From Annona cherimola (Eukaryota > Streptophyta > Magnoliopsida > Magnoliales > Annonaceae), in NCBI GenBank assembly GCA_030490835.1, contig CM059973.1, positions 47,248,008 to 47,312,007 on the forward strand: DNA of 64,000 nt. Reading direction: 5' to 3'. Under the pieces are notes generated by a model. The model did no database searches and was not told where the DNA came from. It was given only the letters and a program-made list of their open reading frames with translations. Positions 11,481 to 21,957 of the stretch are shown piece after piece. The translations under genes and the position numbers were made by a program. Position 1 is the stretch's first letter. Each line of letters opens with the position of its first letter.

Positions 11481-13703
11481 AGGGGACCAGCAGAAAAGAT
11501 CGATTATGAAATGCATGATGCGACTGAAGGATGGACTTATGATAGTGGTGATAGTGATGATTCATTCATCAAGGTGCACGAAGACTACGATGGGAATGTG
11601 ACTTCCCATCATTATGATCCATACTTCGAGCTCAAGGATCCATACTTACGTGTCGGTCTCGAGTTTCAAGATAAAAAACAATTAGAGGTAGTGATCTGAC
11701 AACATGCAATTGAAAATGGATTTGATATTAAGTTTATGAAGAATGAGTGTTATCGCCTAACTGCCACATGTAAGGTTGATGGTTATCCAGGGCGCATACA
11801 TGCATCAAGAAAGCCTGACAGAGTCACATTTGTTATCAAGACATATAACAATGTGGAGCATACATGCACAGTTGTTGAAGATAGTGGAAACAAAACAGCA
11901 AACAAGAGCTTGATCACAACATCCGTTGAGAAGGAACTTCGTGTTAACAGTAATCTGACAATCAAGCAACTGAATAATGGGTTGCATGCAAATTTTGGGT
12001 TGACTTTGAATTACTGGAAGGTGTGAAGAAGCAAGAAATAGGCGATGGGGAAGATCAACGGCACCAAGGATGAATCATTTGCAACCCTTCCAACATTGTT
12101 TAATACAATTATGAGGACCAATGCAGGGACGATCACACATATCAAGATTGATGATGATCATCATTTTCAAAGAGCCTTCTTATATATTGATGCCTGTAGA
12201 AAGGCATTCAGTGATGGTTGTAGGCCATATATCGGTCTGGATGGTGCTTCTCTCAAAGGTGGTTTCAAAGGAAGCCTACTAACTACGTTGCAAAGGATGC
12301 AGAAGGGCAAATCATGCCAATTGCAATCGAAGTTGTTAAGTACGAATGTTATAATAGTTGGGTTTACTTTCTAACATTCTTGAAGAGAGCAGTGGGGGAG
12401 GGAAAATTCACTATTATTTCTGATTGGCAAAAGGGTTTAATAAAAGCAGTGGCTTCCGTGTTCCCAAATTCTAGGCATCGCTATTGTATTCGACACTTAG
12501 CGAGAAATTTGAAGAGGAAGGTTTTTGGACAAAACGACGTTGTTAGAAAACTCTTTTGGGCAGCATCTAGATCATTCACCCAAGCAGAATTCAAACATCA
12601 AATGAGTAAAATAAGAGAGATTAGCTCGCTTGCATATGATTGGACCAAGAAAATTGAACCAACCCATTGGTCTAGAGCATTCTTCACCGATGATGCCCCA
12701 TGTTCTACAATTGATAATAATTTTGTGGAGTCCTTCAATGCTTGGATCAATGCAGCAAGAGAGATGCAAATTTGTCAACTTTTTGACAATTTTCACACTA
12801 AGGTGTTGGAATGGTTTAATGTAAGGAGTAGCAAAGCTATCTCATCACATTCACCCTCGTCAGATAAATCTTCATAAATACTAGAGAAGATTGGAGTAGA
12901 AGGCAGACGCGCAACATTCTTACACTGTGAGAATGAAGAATATGAAGTTTCATATGGTGTAAACACACATGTGGTTTGATTTGGAGAGAAGAAATACAGT
13001 TGTAGGCAATGACAATTGGAAGGAATGCCCTGTTTACATGCATATAGGGTTATTCTCTGGCAATGGGAAGACCCAATTTCGTATTGCAGCTGGTTTCATA
13101 TAATGGATTTGTATCGAAAGACTTATAGCCATGGGCTCCATGCAATGCCTAGTCAACAATTTTGGGAACCCGATATAGATAGTATAATTTTTTCTTACCA
13201 CATCTAATTTTTACTTAGAAATTTATTGGTATTTCACACATTTATTATATTTGCTTCTTGTTTGTGGAAACATTTATCATTTGTAGTTATATTTTGACAT
13301 AGATATGGTTGTTTTACCACAAAATGTTGAGAAGACAAAGGGTAGACCTCAAACTGAAAGACGGAGAGGTCCAGAAGAGGGACCACTACAACATGTGAAG
13401 AGAACATCTGGAAAGGTATATTACAGCCTATGCAAGGGAGAAGGGCACAATTGTAGGGGTTGTCCTAACAAAGGACCAAATGCCACAAGTTGTCCAGGGC
13501 CTCCAATGAAGAACTCATCTTCACAAGCTTCTACACAAACGACTCAATCACAAGATACCACCCAGCCAATTTGTGAACTAAGACAGACACAACCAAATGC
13601 AGGACCAACTCCCACAACTTCTAACATCCCATCATCTTCACAACTAACGAGGCGTTGGGTGGAGAAGTTGGCACGAAAGAGGAAATTTGCAAGCACACAA
13701 TGA
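11481..13703 (+). pseudogene. MULE (MuDR-type) transposase relic
   Basis: Transposase of a Mutator-like element, in pieces. 11481-12026: acidic N-terminus and MuDR DNA-binding domain (VGLEFQDKKQLEVVI, then a stop, then ENGFDIKFMKNECYRLTATC). 12045-12877: MULE transposase domain with D in YIGLDGASLKGG, a frameshift near 12290, then ISDWQKGLIKAV (second Asp), HRYCIRHLARNLK and NNFVESFNAWI. 12970-13190: SWIM finger (YSCRQ, stop, LEGMPCLHAYR) and the HGLHAMPSQQFWE tail. 13305-13703: basic region and CCHC knuckle CKGEGHNCRGC. A gap at 13207-13304 may be an intron. At least three stops or frameshifts. The 5' end is cut by copia C1. Confidence 0.85.
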
Positions 13704-14213
13704 CAATTCAGCTGCTGTAGAGAGCGACATTTTTGGAAAGTTTTTGACTTGTAAAAGTTATATGCAATAGGATTTGGTTTTCCTGCAATATAAACATATC
13801 TATGATTTCAATGGACCTTGTCTGTTATATGTATTAACATTTCTCTTTTATACTACTGTGTTCTTTTTCATATAAGCATATACTCTTGTATGCAAAATTG
13901 GTCAATATCTATATATCTTTTGACAAAAAAGTATAAATTGATATGCAGGGTGTGATATAAAGACATCGCATACATAACAATTTTTCGGTCTATTAAATAA
14001 ATGCATCGATAGTAAAGATTTCCTTGGCCTTCATTTATGCCATCATAGTGAAACAAGAAACAGGTAATAAAATCAATAGTCAATCCTAACACAAACTGCT
14101 TCCATAGTCAATCTATACACAAGCTAATTCATTGATTAGCAACTTTCACTAAAAAAGTGGAACAACAATGTAACATAGATAGACATGTTTGGTTTTAAAT
14201 AGATTAGTGCAAA

Positions 14214-14408
14214 TCATCCCTTCGGATCAGGAGAAGAACATATATTAATATTTATGGTCATGCTTGTCATTCCTTTAGTGATCTCATCCACTGAAGTTGC
14301 TTTCTTCATTTCAGATAACTCTTTCTTCAAAGCCTTTAACTCCATCCTCAAGGTTCCATCAGTTCTAGTAAAGCACTCTATCTTGCATTCTTCTTCTAAC
14401 ATCATCAT
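14214..14408 (-). pseudogene. possible coiled-coil protein fragment inside the MULE
   Basis: A 64-residue minus-strand frame with a heptad-like Leu/Glu/Lys pattern (LRMELKALKKELSEMKKA). Upstream on the same strand, broken frames give CQERLRIQIRLFYRCPNK (about 14610-14560), which resembles half of a GRF-type zinc finger. A second, transduplicated gene fragment in a MULE is plausible, but the similarity is weak and read by eye. Confidence 0.25.
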
Positions 14409-14856
14409 CTCTACATTGGGGTTATACTCATCACACTAATGAAAAATTTTCATATCTTCACATCCTACAAAAAATTGCAATCATATGTGATTAAGCAATC
14501 AAATGATGATATTATACATCGTCCAATTATGAAATGTAGTAATCATATTTCATACCTTATTAGGGCAACGGTAGAACAACCTTATTTGGATTCGTAGACG
14601 TTCTTGACATAAAAACTTTACAAATTCTCATTCGACATGGACATTGAATCTCCTTTATCTAGCAAGGGATATTTCTGCCACCACAAAAAATGCAACATAA
14701 TGAGATAAAAAAAATTAAGAAAAAAAACCTTTTGGCAGTCTCATTTATATATTGCTTTCTATATTGAGGGAAAAAAGTGCATCCAGTTTTATAGCATAAA
14801 ATGAACATTTATTACCCTGTGGCTAACAACTAATCAATGGTTTTAACAAAACATGA

Positions 14857-15190
14857 TAAAAATTCAAGATTAATGGCGCATTTTAAAATATAACACGTAG
14901 TTTATGGTTTAATCAAAACCCAAAAAAAATCAACCTTAATATGCTGATTTTAAAATATAAACTGTAGTTGACCGTTTAATTGAAACCAAAATTTTTCCAA
15001 GGTTAATAGGCTGATTTTAAAATATTACACATAGTATATGATTTAGATTAAACCAAAATTTTTCAAGGATAATGGGCTAATTTTAAAATATTACACATAG
15101 TTTCAGTTTAATCAAAACCAGAAAAAATTCAAGGTTAACAAGCTGTGTTGCTGTTTTTAAAATTTACATATAGTTTAGCCCTGTTTTCAT
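14857..15190. repeat. about 67-bp tandem repeat, five diverged copies
   Basis: The word CTGATTTTAAAATAT recurs at about 14879, 14945, 15012, 15078 and 15151 (steps 66, 67, 66, 73). It is followed by ACACATAGTTTATGGTTTAATCAAAACC-type sequence, here split over the copies, and an A-rich end. The copies are clearly diverged. Subterminal tandem repeats are common in MULEs. Confidence 0.8.
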
Positions 15191-15479
15191 AAACATATTT
15201 CCCATTCACGCCTTAGCTCTTACAAATACGACATTGCACAAGAATGGAAAAATTCAAGATTTATCACTCGCGGATATAAAAAATTATGCGAACGAGTAAG
15301 TAAGAAACCGTACCTTTTTTTAGCCATTACCCAAAGCCCCTACACTTCACAACACCGTCCCTCTTTGAAAGAAGAATACTTGAGTCCAACCTTCCCCCTT
15401 TTCATCTTAAAAGCGTCTCCACAATGTCTTTTACATCATTTTAAAAAAATCCACACGAGCAATGGGACAGCCAGACGGT

Positions 15480-15619
15480 GCACGACAGACGACATTAGGG
15501 CGGAGGGTTTAAAATGCAAAAGATGAAACTTACCGTGGTCTAAAATGCTAATACACAAACGTCAGGGTCTAAAATGCTAATTCGCAAACTTAGAAGGGAT
15601 ATGACACAAATTCCTCGAT
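15480..15619 (+). repeat. probable MULE terminal region
   Basis: Contains GGGTTTAAAATGCAAAA, GGTCTAAAATGCTAATACAC and GGGTCTAAAATGCTAATTCG, with CAAACTTAGAAGGGATATG. This is the style of plant MULE termini, with repeated 'value of TTTTxGCAAATTCGCAAACTTAG' wording. The partner terminus would lie left of copia C1 and is lost, so inverted-repeat status cannot be verified here. Confidence 0.5.
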
Positions 15620-18384
15620 TTAATTGAATGACTGAGAATAAAGTCATTGATTAAGTAAGGTGATTTAATTAATTAACATAGCTCAATGTGGTATTATACG
15701 TTCAAAGAGACCAAATGAGGTATAGGAAATGATGATATGACATGATTAATTATTTCATATATTATGATTTAATTGATGATAATTATGATGCTAATTATCG
15801 ATAAATTAGGCTAATGTTAAAAAATTCATAGCTTGATGGCTATAAGGTGGATTGATGTGAAATTTGAAAGGTAAGCACATGTTGGCATGCTCTACCTCAT
15901 GAATGGAGTGGATTATGTTAATCATGATTTAATTAGGGTGATAATTAATTAATTTCATCAAAATCCAAGACACATTTTCAACTGATTGTAACTTACACTA
16001 GAAAGATCATTTTGAGATGAAATTTTTTATGAATGGATAAGATGACATGGCTTATCATATGGATGGATTTCATTAAGCTAAATCTGATGACAAATTTCTT
16101 AATCACATAAAGACAACCCTTTGACTTTTGTCTTCAAAAAGTGACATCTCATTTAATGGAAATTCAATGGGTTTAATGCTTGGTTAGAGGTGGCATGAGA
16201 AGGGAATTTTGAGCAAATTTTGGGATTTTTCAAAATGAAAAAAGTTCGTGAAAAGGAGATGAAGTATAGGGACATTCAATGCATTCAATTTGGGCAGATT
16301 TTGTTGCACTAAATGACAAAAACAGATGGCTATATTGGACGTGATCGAGGGGCTGGATTGTGAGCAGAATTTTGGGTTTAAAATTTTTATAAAAATGCAA
16401 ATTATGAGGATAAGTATTCCAGCAACTCAATGGGATAATTATGGATTTTATAAACCTCAAAATGAGGTGGCAAAGGAGGGGCTGTTTGGACATTTACAAG
16501 TGGACAGCTTGGGAGAAAAGACAAAAAAGAAGAAGGTCTAGCAAGGGATGTTCCTAAATAGGGAACAAGCAAGGGAAAAAAAGAACAAAAAGAGGAGGAA
16601 AACGAAAGGAAGAAAGGGGAAAACCAAGCTAGACAAGTGGGAACAAAACCACACAAATTCAAGTAAGTATTAAACCAAGTTTGGTTTATTAACTTCTAAG
16701 TTTTCTAGCTCAATTCATGAATCATAAATTTGATTCATTATGAACCCTAAATAATGATTTATGAAGCCCTTGGTATGGTTTTTGAATGCTAAATGAATGG
16801 GGATATTCAATTCAAGCATTCAAGAAAGTTATGCATGAAGTTAGGGTTGTTTACAACATGTGGACCATGCTAGAATTTTTGTTAAATTCCATTTAAAGTT
16901 GTTGTTTTGAGCTTATGTTATGAATGAATTATCTGAATAATTTCCATGTTTAATATATATTAAACTAAGCATGTTTGATGGACCTTAGAAGGGTGAAACA
17001 TGAAGTTGACAATTAGATACAACTTCTACTCATTTAAGATGGAATTGATGCAAATACCCTAAATATAAAGTGGTATGGACGTCCAACAAGGGCTGAAAAT
17101 AAAAGCCAAAAATCTATTTTATATGGACATGTTGATGTGGACGTCCAAGGTGGAAGGCATGGAAGGAAAGTTGTTTTGAGCAACCTAATTGATGGATTTT
17201 AATTCCATGATTAAGTCCTAAATTATTTGCAAAACAAGTACTTAAACTAAGCAAAAATGGAAGAAAAAATTTTTCTTTGTGTGAACTTGATTAACACGTA
17301 ATGTATGCGTAAGTAAGAGAGTGCACATGAAGGGTATGGATGGAAAGAATGGAAAATGACAAAATATGATTTGCTAAAATGCAAAAAAATGAAAGGAAAT
17401 ATGGTAAAATGAAAGGAAATATGAAAAATCTCAAATTTTCAAAATTTTGGGTTAAAATGTGTAGCCCTAACTCACAAGTAAGTGCCTCAAATGAGCACTA
17501 ATATAAAAAATGTAAAGAAAGGGTGTGAAATGATAAATAGGAAGTGATGAACTTCCATATGATGGGTTAATCTAAATGGTTATAATGAATGTGAAAATTT
17601 ACCCAAAATAAGGGTAGTAAAATGAAAGGAATGAGTGCTACAAAAGCACAAGTTATACCAATGAGTGAATTGGTAAAATTTGTTGGTCCCGAGTTGATGG
17701 CTTAACCCAAGAGGGGAGGGGTGAATTAGGTTCTTTAAAAATTTCTTTTGATAAATCAAAAATCTTAACCCCTTGAAAAAATTAATCCCCTTTTCAAGCG
17801 AATGGAGAGCAAATAAGATAAAGCAGTAAAAATAAGTAGAACACATGATTTATAGTGGTTCAGGCAAACCTTCCCTACTCCACTCTTCCAAGCTCACACT
17901 CCGTTGTGACTTGGGTTCCACTATGTATTCCACGAATACACTTAGAGTCGCTGCTCTCTTCTAGATTTAAAGCTCTAGGGGGCATATACAACTAGAGCCA
18001 CTTGCTCTCTTCTAGATTCAAAGCTCTAGGGGGCATATACAATCACTTGCACAAGTAGGTGATGAGTCTCACTCCAATCACACCCTACTTTGCATATACT
18101 TGATCTTAGCTACCCAAGCTAAATCAAGATTTATACAACAAGATAATGAAAATAAGCAAAAACTACACTTTACAGATTTGTGTAGGCAGATTTGAGCTCG
18201 AGGAAGAAATCAAAAGTAGCTTGAATGATGATTGTTGAAGCAACTTGCAGTTTGAAGCTCTTTCTTCCTTTTAAAATTCTCAAATATGGAGAAAAGGAAT
18301 TTGAAAGTATTTCTTGCACTTCTTTTCTCTCTTTGATCTTTAGAGTAGTGTATCTTGTTTTTTCTCACGTTCATTTGAATGTCC

Positions 18385-18470
18385 TTTTATAGAATGAGGA
18401 AGATTGGAACGTTGTAGGAGTGGTTGGTGCGCAATAAATGAACTTCAACGTTCAAAAATTTGAACGTTAT
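18385..18470 (-). promoter_or_regulatory. C2 U3 core promoter module (3' LTR copy)
   Basis: Read on the minus strand: AACGTT, TTTGAACGTTGAAG, TTATTGCGCACC, CACTCCTACAACGTTCC, then TCTATAAAAGG (TATA 18385-18391). The same order of AACGTT, TGCGC, CTAC, AACGTTC and TATA is seen in C1 and in the old LTR at 61980. The 5' LTR copy is at 27597-27682. Confidence 0.75.
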
Positions 18471-18475
18471 ACTCC

Positions 18476-19252
18476 AAGTCGAAGATGAAGTCGACTTGGC
18501 CTGCGACTTGGCTTCCAAGTCGCACATGGAGTCGACTTGGCCTGCGACTTGGGTTCTTCAGAAACTCAAGTCTGAGACTTGGGTCGACTTGGCTTTCAGA
18601 CTTCAACTCAAGTCGATCCTGAAGTCGACTTGGGTTGCGACTTGGCTTGGTCTATTGCAAAAACGCCTTGATCTTCTTGAAATGTCTTGAATCTTGCAAA
18701 CCATTTGAAAGCTTTGAGTCCTTGCACAATATATGTATGTTCCTTGCTTTGCTTTGGACTCACTTGGTCTTCATGACTTGGGTTTTACTCCATTTGGAAG
18801 CTAGCTTGAAGATTTGCTTTGAGCTTGATAGACTTGATTTGATGTAGAACATGATTCTTGACTTTGAATTTGACTCATTTGTTTTTCATCTTGATTCCTT
18901 GGACTTGAGTGATAAATCCTCTTGAATAGCTTGAAAAACTGCATCTTTGAAGTTTGAACTTCTCAAGTCGTGGATGGAGTCGACCTGGCCTGCGACTTCA
19001 CCCAAGTCGCACCTGGAGTCGACTTCGTTTGCGACTTCGTTATGTTCGTTTCCACTTTTCAACTCTGGATACTCCAAGTCGATGCTGGAGTCGACTTCGT
19101 CTGCGACTTGACTTCCCAAGTCGCAAGTGGAGTCGACTTGACCTGCGACTTCACCTGTTGCCTTTTGGGATTCATTCTCAAGTCGATATTTGAGTCGACT
19201 TTGGGATCGACTTCACCCAAGTCGAAGTACAAGTCGACTTGGAGATCGACTT
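18476..19252 (-). repeat. ten interrupted palindromes in C2 U3
   Basis: Same unit as in C1. Units: 18476-18509, 18517-18550, 18568-18603, 18610-18643, 18965-18998, 19004-19037, 19076-19109, 19118-19151, 19180-19213, 19219-19252. Nine are exactly 34 bp (8+5+8+5+8). The 18568 unit is 36 bp and has a different but still complementary arm pair, AAGTCTGA and TCAGACTT. The symmetry makes strand orientation nominal. The 5' LTR copy of the array is at 27688-28464 with a few point changes. Confidence 0.93.
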
Positions 19253-19380
19253 GACCACTTTGCTTTCCTTAAACATTTAGCAAACATATTAGTACCTTTT
19301 ATATACTCAAAATTAGTTCTTGTTAATCATCAAAACTCAAGATTTGGTCAATTTTATTGTTTTAAACATTGTTTCCAACA

Positions 19381-19769
19381 ATCTCCCCCTTTTTGATGAT
19401 TGACAAAACTTTATTTGAGTTGATACCTTTCAAGCATTAATCATGTTCATATGTCTTTTGAAAAACAGAGCATTTGTCTTATAGGTCAGAGCTTTTTGAA
19501 ATTCCAACCATTCAAGTCTTCAACAAAGATTGTAACCAATCATTCATATAAGCACATGTCAATCAAAGGTAATATTCATTTCATTTCAGTTTATAATGTA
19601 AAGCAAATTAAATTTCCTAAGTACAAACTACCCGACCCAAAACTTACTTAAAGAAGTTCAACTCAACTCAATTTTATCTAACTCCCCCTAACTCTTAAAG
19701 AAGTTCAACTCAACTCAATTTTATCTAACTCCCCCCTAACTCCCCCTAAGTTCGATCTCCCCCTTTTTG
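19381..19769 (-). other. C2 polypurine tract and 3' untranslated region
   Basis: On the minus strand the tract AAAAAGGGGGAGAT ends at 19381, directly before the LTR. A 46-bp direct duplication starts with (plus-strand) TTAAAGAAGTTCAACTC at 19649 and 19695, and further minus-strand GGGGGAGTTAGGGGGA runs lie at 19680-19760. Multiple G-rich tracts between the last ORF and the LTR are also present in C1. Confidence 0.85.
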
Positions 19770-21326
19770 TCAATCGATCAAAAATAATGATTTGGTGAAT
19801 TGAAATTGAGAGATCGGATATGGGATTGGTTTGATAGGACAATGATGGGCCGATGAGTATACTAGAGAAGCGTGATCTGGAGTTGCTGCTTTATGAACTG
19901 ATCCTGACTCGTAAGGATCGAGTTCAGGCATGGGTGTCTTCTTATGTCGTCCGGATGCAAGATGATAGCGGATAGTCCGCATTTCCCGCTCGATTCTGTC
20001 TTGCCGGGAGTGCATATCCTCGATTGCATTTAGAACGCCGGCGACGAGACTGGTCATCCTATTCTCTTGGTGACCCATTTCTTCCCGTAGAGCTGATATT
20101 TCATCCTTTCTACTTTGAAGCGTAGTTGCTTGTGATGGAATATTAGGTTCTCTATCGGGTGCAGCGGATCCGTGCGGTGAATAGGATCCGTGCGATGGAG
20201 GAGAAACGGCCCGTGCAGGTGATGCCATAGGAGGTTGCTCCCCCTCAGTTTGTGCATCGTCCTCTGCTTCTCGTGCTGGCTCGCCAAGCTTCTCTCGGAT
20301 GCGATCATCCCTAAATTGCTCCAAATTGATTTTCATGCGTTGGAGCAAAGCCTTGTTGATGGCGTTTGTCGTCTTGGGGACTTCAAATGGTTCCCCGTCA
20401 ATGTCTAGCCCAACCCGCTCAAAAATATTGGTGATCCAAGATCCGTAAGGTAACACGCCTCTCGGATTGTCTTTCCTGCATGCCAAGGCTTCTAAGAATA
20501 GTCTGGGAAGACTAATCTTGATTTTGTTCACTAATTTCCATAGAATCATTGCTTCTTGAGGATTCAATTGATTCCTGCCGCCTCCTTTTGGTAAGATACA
20601 GTGGACGATCAATAGACGGATGACCCTGAGTCTGGGAGGAAGATCCATATAATGCAGGAATTTGGTGCCTGCATGATATTTGTTACTTTTGGTCAATTCA
20701 TTGTAGACCGTGTCCATAGTTAGATCCTTGGGAAGCCTTTCTTCATCAAAAGGTACTTGAAGAATGTTTCCAATTCTTCTCAGGGCTTCGTCTTGATCTG
20801 GATAGTTGATACTCCCAAAATGTATTTCAGTGCCTTTGACATAAGTGCAAAACTTGGTGTCGTCCCATAGATAATAAAACTGTCTTGTGAGATCAGGATA
20901 GATTCGTTCATCGGATTTGAATAGTTGTATCCAACCTTGGAAATCCAACAATTCTTCTATGTCGAACTCATAGTCATTAAGGAACTTGAAATCTATGATC
21001 TTAGGAATGAATACCTTTCGTTCATAGAAGTTTTTGTAGAAGCGACTATGCTGTATCTCGGTCCTGAAGTAGGTAGTGGGCATTTTTAGGACTTGCCCCT
21101 TCTTGATAGGAATCCTCGAAGAATACGAGCTTTCAGGTTGGCTTTCAGATTGTGGAGCTCGATCAGTTGACTGGGTTGTGGTCTGAAATCGAACCCTTCT
21201 ACCCGTTGAGGTCGACGGTTCCTCTCTAGCTCTTTTAGCGGGTGTTCTTTGTTTTCTAGGAACCTCTTCGGTTTGTGTAGGAACCCTTTTGGGGTAAGGT
21301 TTTGATACTGCCCCTTTTGGTGCCAT
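19770..21326 (-). CDS. extra ORF (ORF3) in the env position of copia C2
   Basis: 518 codons, uninterrupted, between pol and the 3' LTR. Residues 1-75: basic, Pro/Ser/Thr-rich and probably disordered (MAPKGAVSKPYPKR start). Residues about 85-345: a compact conserved region with RFYKNFYERKVFIPKIID, DFQGWIQLF, KGTEIHFG, KFLHYMDLPPRLRV and PYGSWITNIFERVGLDIDGE. About 345-405: Pro/Ser-rich linker. About 405-465: predicted coiled coil (SALREEMGHQENRMTSLV). It looks like the domain of proteins annotated in databases as putative plant transposon or retrotransposon proteins. No RT, protease or transmembrane features, so I do not call it an envelope. A decayed orthologue is at 49178-50230 and a distant relative at 56275. 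The start is supported by MAPK being shared with that relic. Function unknown. Confidence 0.85.
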   Translation of the reverse strand: MAPKGAVSKPYPKRVPTQTEEVPRKQRTPAKRAREEPSTSTGRRVRFQTTTQSTDRAPQSESQPESSYSSRIPIKKGQVLKMPTTYFRTEIQHSRFYKNFYERKVFIPKIIDFKFLNDYEFDIEELLDFQGWIQLFKSDERIYPDLTRQFYYLWDDTKFCTYVKGTEIHFGSINYPDQDEALRRIGNILQVPFDEERLPKDLTMDTVYNELTKSNKYHAGTKFLHYMDLPPRLRVIRLLIVHCILPKGGGRNQLNPQEAMILWKLVNKIKISLPRLFLEALACRKDNPRGVLPYGSWITNIFERVGLDIDGEPFEVPKTTNAINKALLQRMKINLEQFRDDRIREKLGEPAREAEDDAQTEGEQPPMASPARAVSPPSHGSYSPHGSAAPDREPNIPSQATTLQSRKDEISALREEMGHQENRMTSLVAGVLNAIEDMHSRQDRIEREMRTIRYHLASGRHKKTPMPELDPYESGSVHKAATPDHASLVYSSAHHCPIKPIPYPISQFQFTKSLFLID

Positions 21327-21957
21327 TGAAATGGTTTGGAGTTGGAGACTGAGAGATAGGAATGGAGATTTGAGAGAACTGTGAGAGAGAGAGCTAAGAG
21401 AGTTGGGAGAGAAAAAGAGAGCTGAGAGGACTGAGAGGAGATGGGTCTTTTAGAGGTGAGAAAATGAAACAGATAGAGAGCAATTGCTAGAATTCTAGAA
21501 TTAGAACAATCTGCCGGTTTTTTGAAAGAAAACAGAGAGAGAAATGACGAGAGAGAGAGAAAACTGATATCAATAGAGAGAGAGAGAGCGACCGGAATCG
21601 AAGAGGAATGACTGGCGAGGATCTTTAGTAGGAGAAATCGCCGGAGAAGAAAAGGAAACAGGGTTGTCGCCGGAGGAGAGAAGAGGAAAAACAGAGAGAC
21701 GGAGAGAAATGGGAGGAAGAAAGAGAGAAGAGAAGAAGAAAAAGAAAAAAAAATGCGGAAGTCGGACGGTCGCGCGCACGGAGTCGACTTTGCCCTAGGC
21801 GAAGTCGACTTCGGTCCCTCGGAGTCGACTTCGCTCCTGAAGCGGAGTCGACTTCACTTTCCCAAGTCGACTTGGCGAAGTCGACTTGGCTCCCATGGAG
21901 TCGACTTGACTCATCAGATTTGCCTTTTTCAAATTTTGGTTTCTTGTTTTAATTTTC
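21327..21957 (-). promoter_or_regulatory. spacer before ORF3 with GTCGAC cluster
   Basis: Seven GTCGAC hexamers, most in the frame AAGTCGACTT or GAGTCGACTT, are packed into 21779-21912, spaced 16-28 bp, on the pol-proximal side. Between them and the ORF3 ATG (21326) the minus strand is pyrimidine-rich, with CTCTCTCTCTCTC runs at 21350-21590 like plant Y-patch core promoters. No clear TATA box. This could be a promoter for a separate ORF3 transcript; that is inference. Confidence 0.55.

Larger units (their letters stand above)
13704..15479. other. MULE 3' non-coding region
   Basis: AT-rich with no intact gene. It contains the possible minus-strand coding fragment at 14214-14408 and a tandem minisatellite at 14857-15190, and leads into the terminal-type sequence at 15480-15619. 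No other structure seen. Confidence 0.5.
17681..19380 (-). repeat. C2 3' LTR
   Basis: On the minus strand it runs 19380 to 17681, TGTTGGAAAC...CGGGACCAACA. U3 (19380 to about 18390) holds ten palindromic units; TATA at 18385-18391. R/U5 contains a direct duplication: CTCTTCTAGATT with AAAGCTCTAGGGGGCATATA occurs twice (about 17958-17990 and 18006-18040). Its partner is 26893-28592. Confidence 0.95.

Noticed and set aside
18476..19252. CRISPR-like array
   Set aside because: Units are palindromic with short 5-nt spacers and irregular spacing between units, in a plant LTR; there is no repeat-spacer pattern and no cas gene.
18460..19254. Overlapping ORFs encoding repeated VDLACDF / STWPATW-like peptides (also at 10016-10351, 10547-10850, 27672-28466)
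   Set aside because: They are frames running through the GTCGAC palindromes in the U3; both strands are open because the repeats lack stops. No start context or domain, and they lie upstream of the TATA box.
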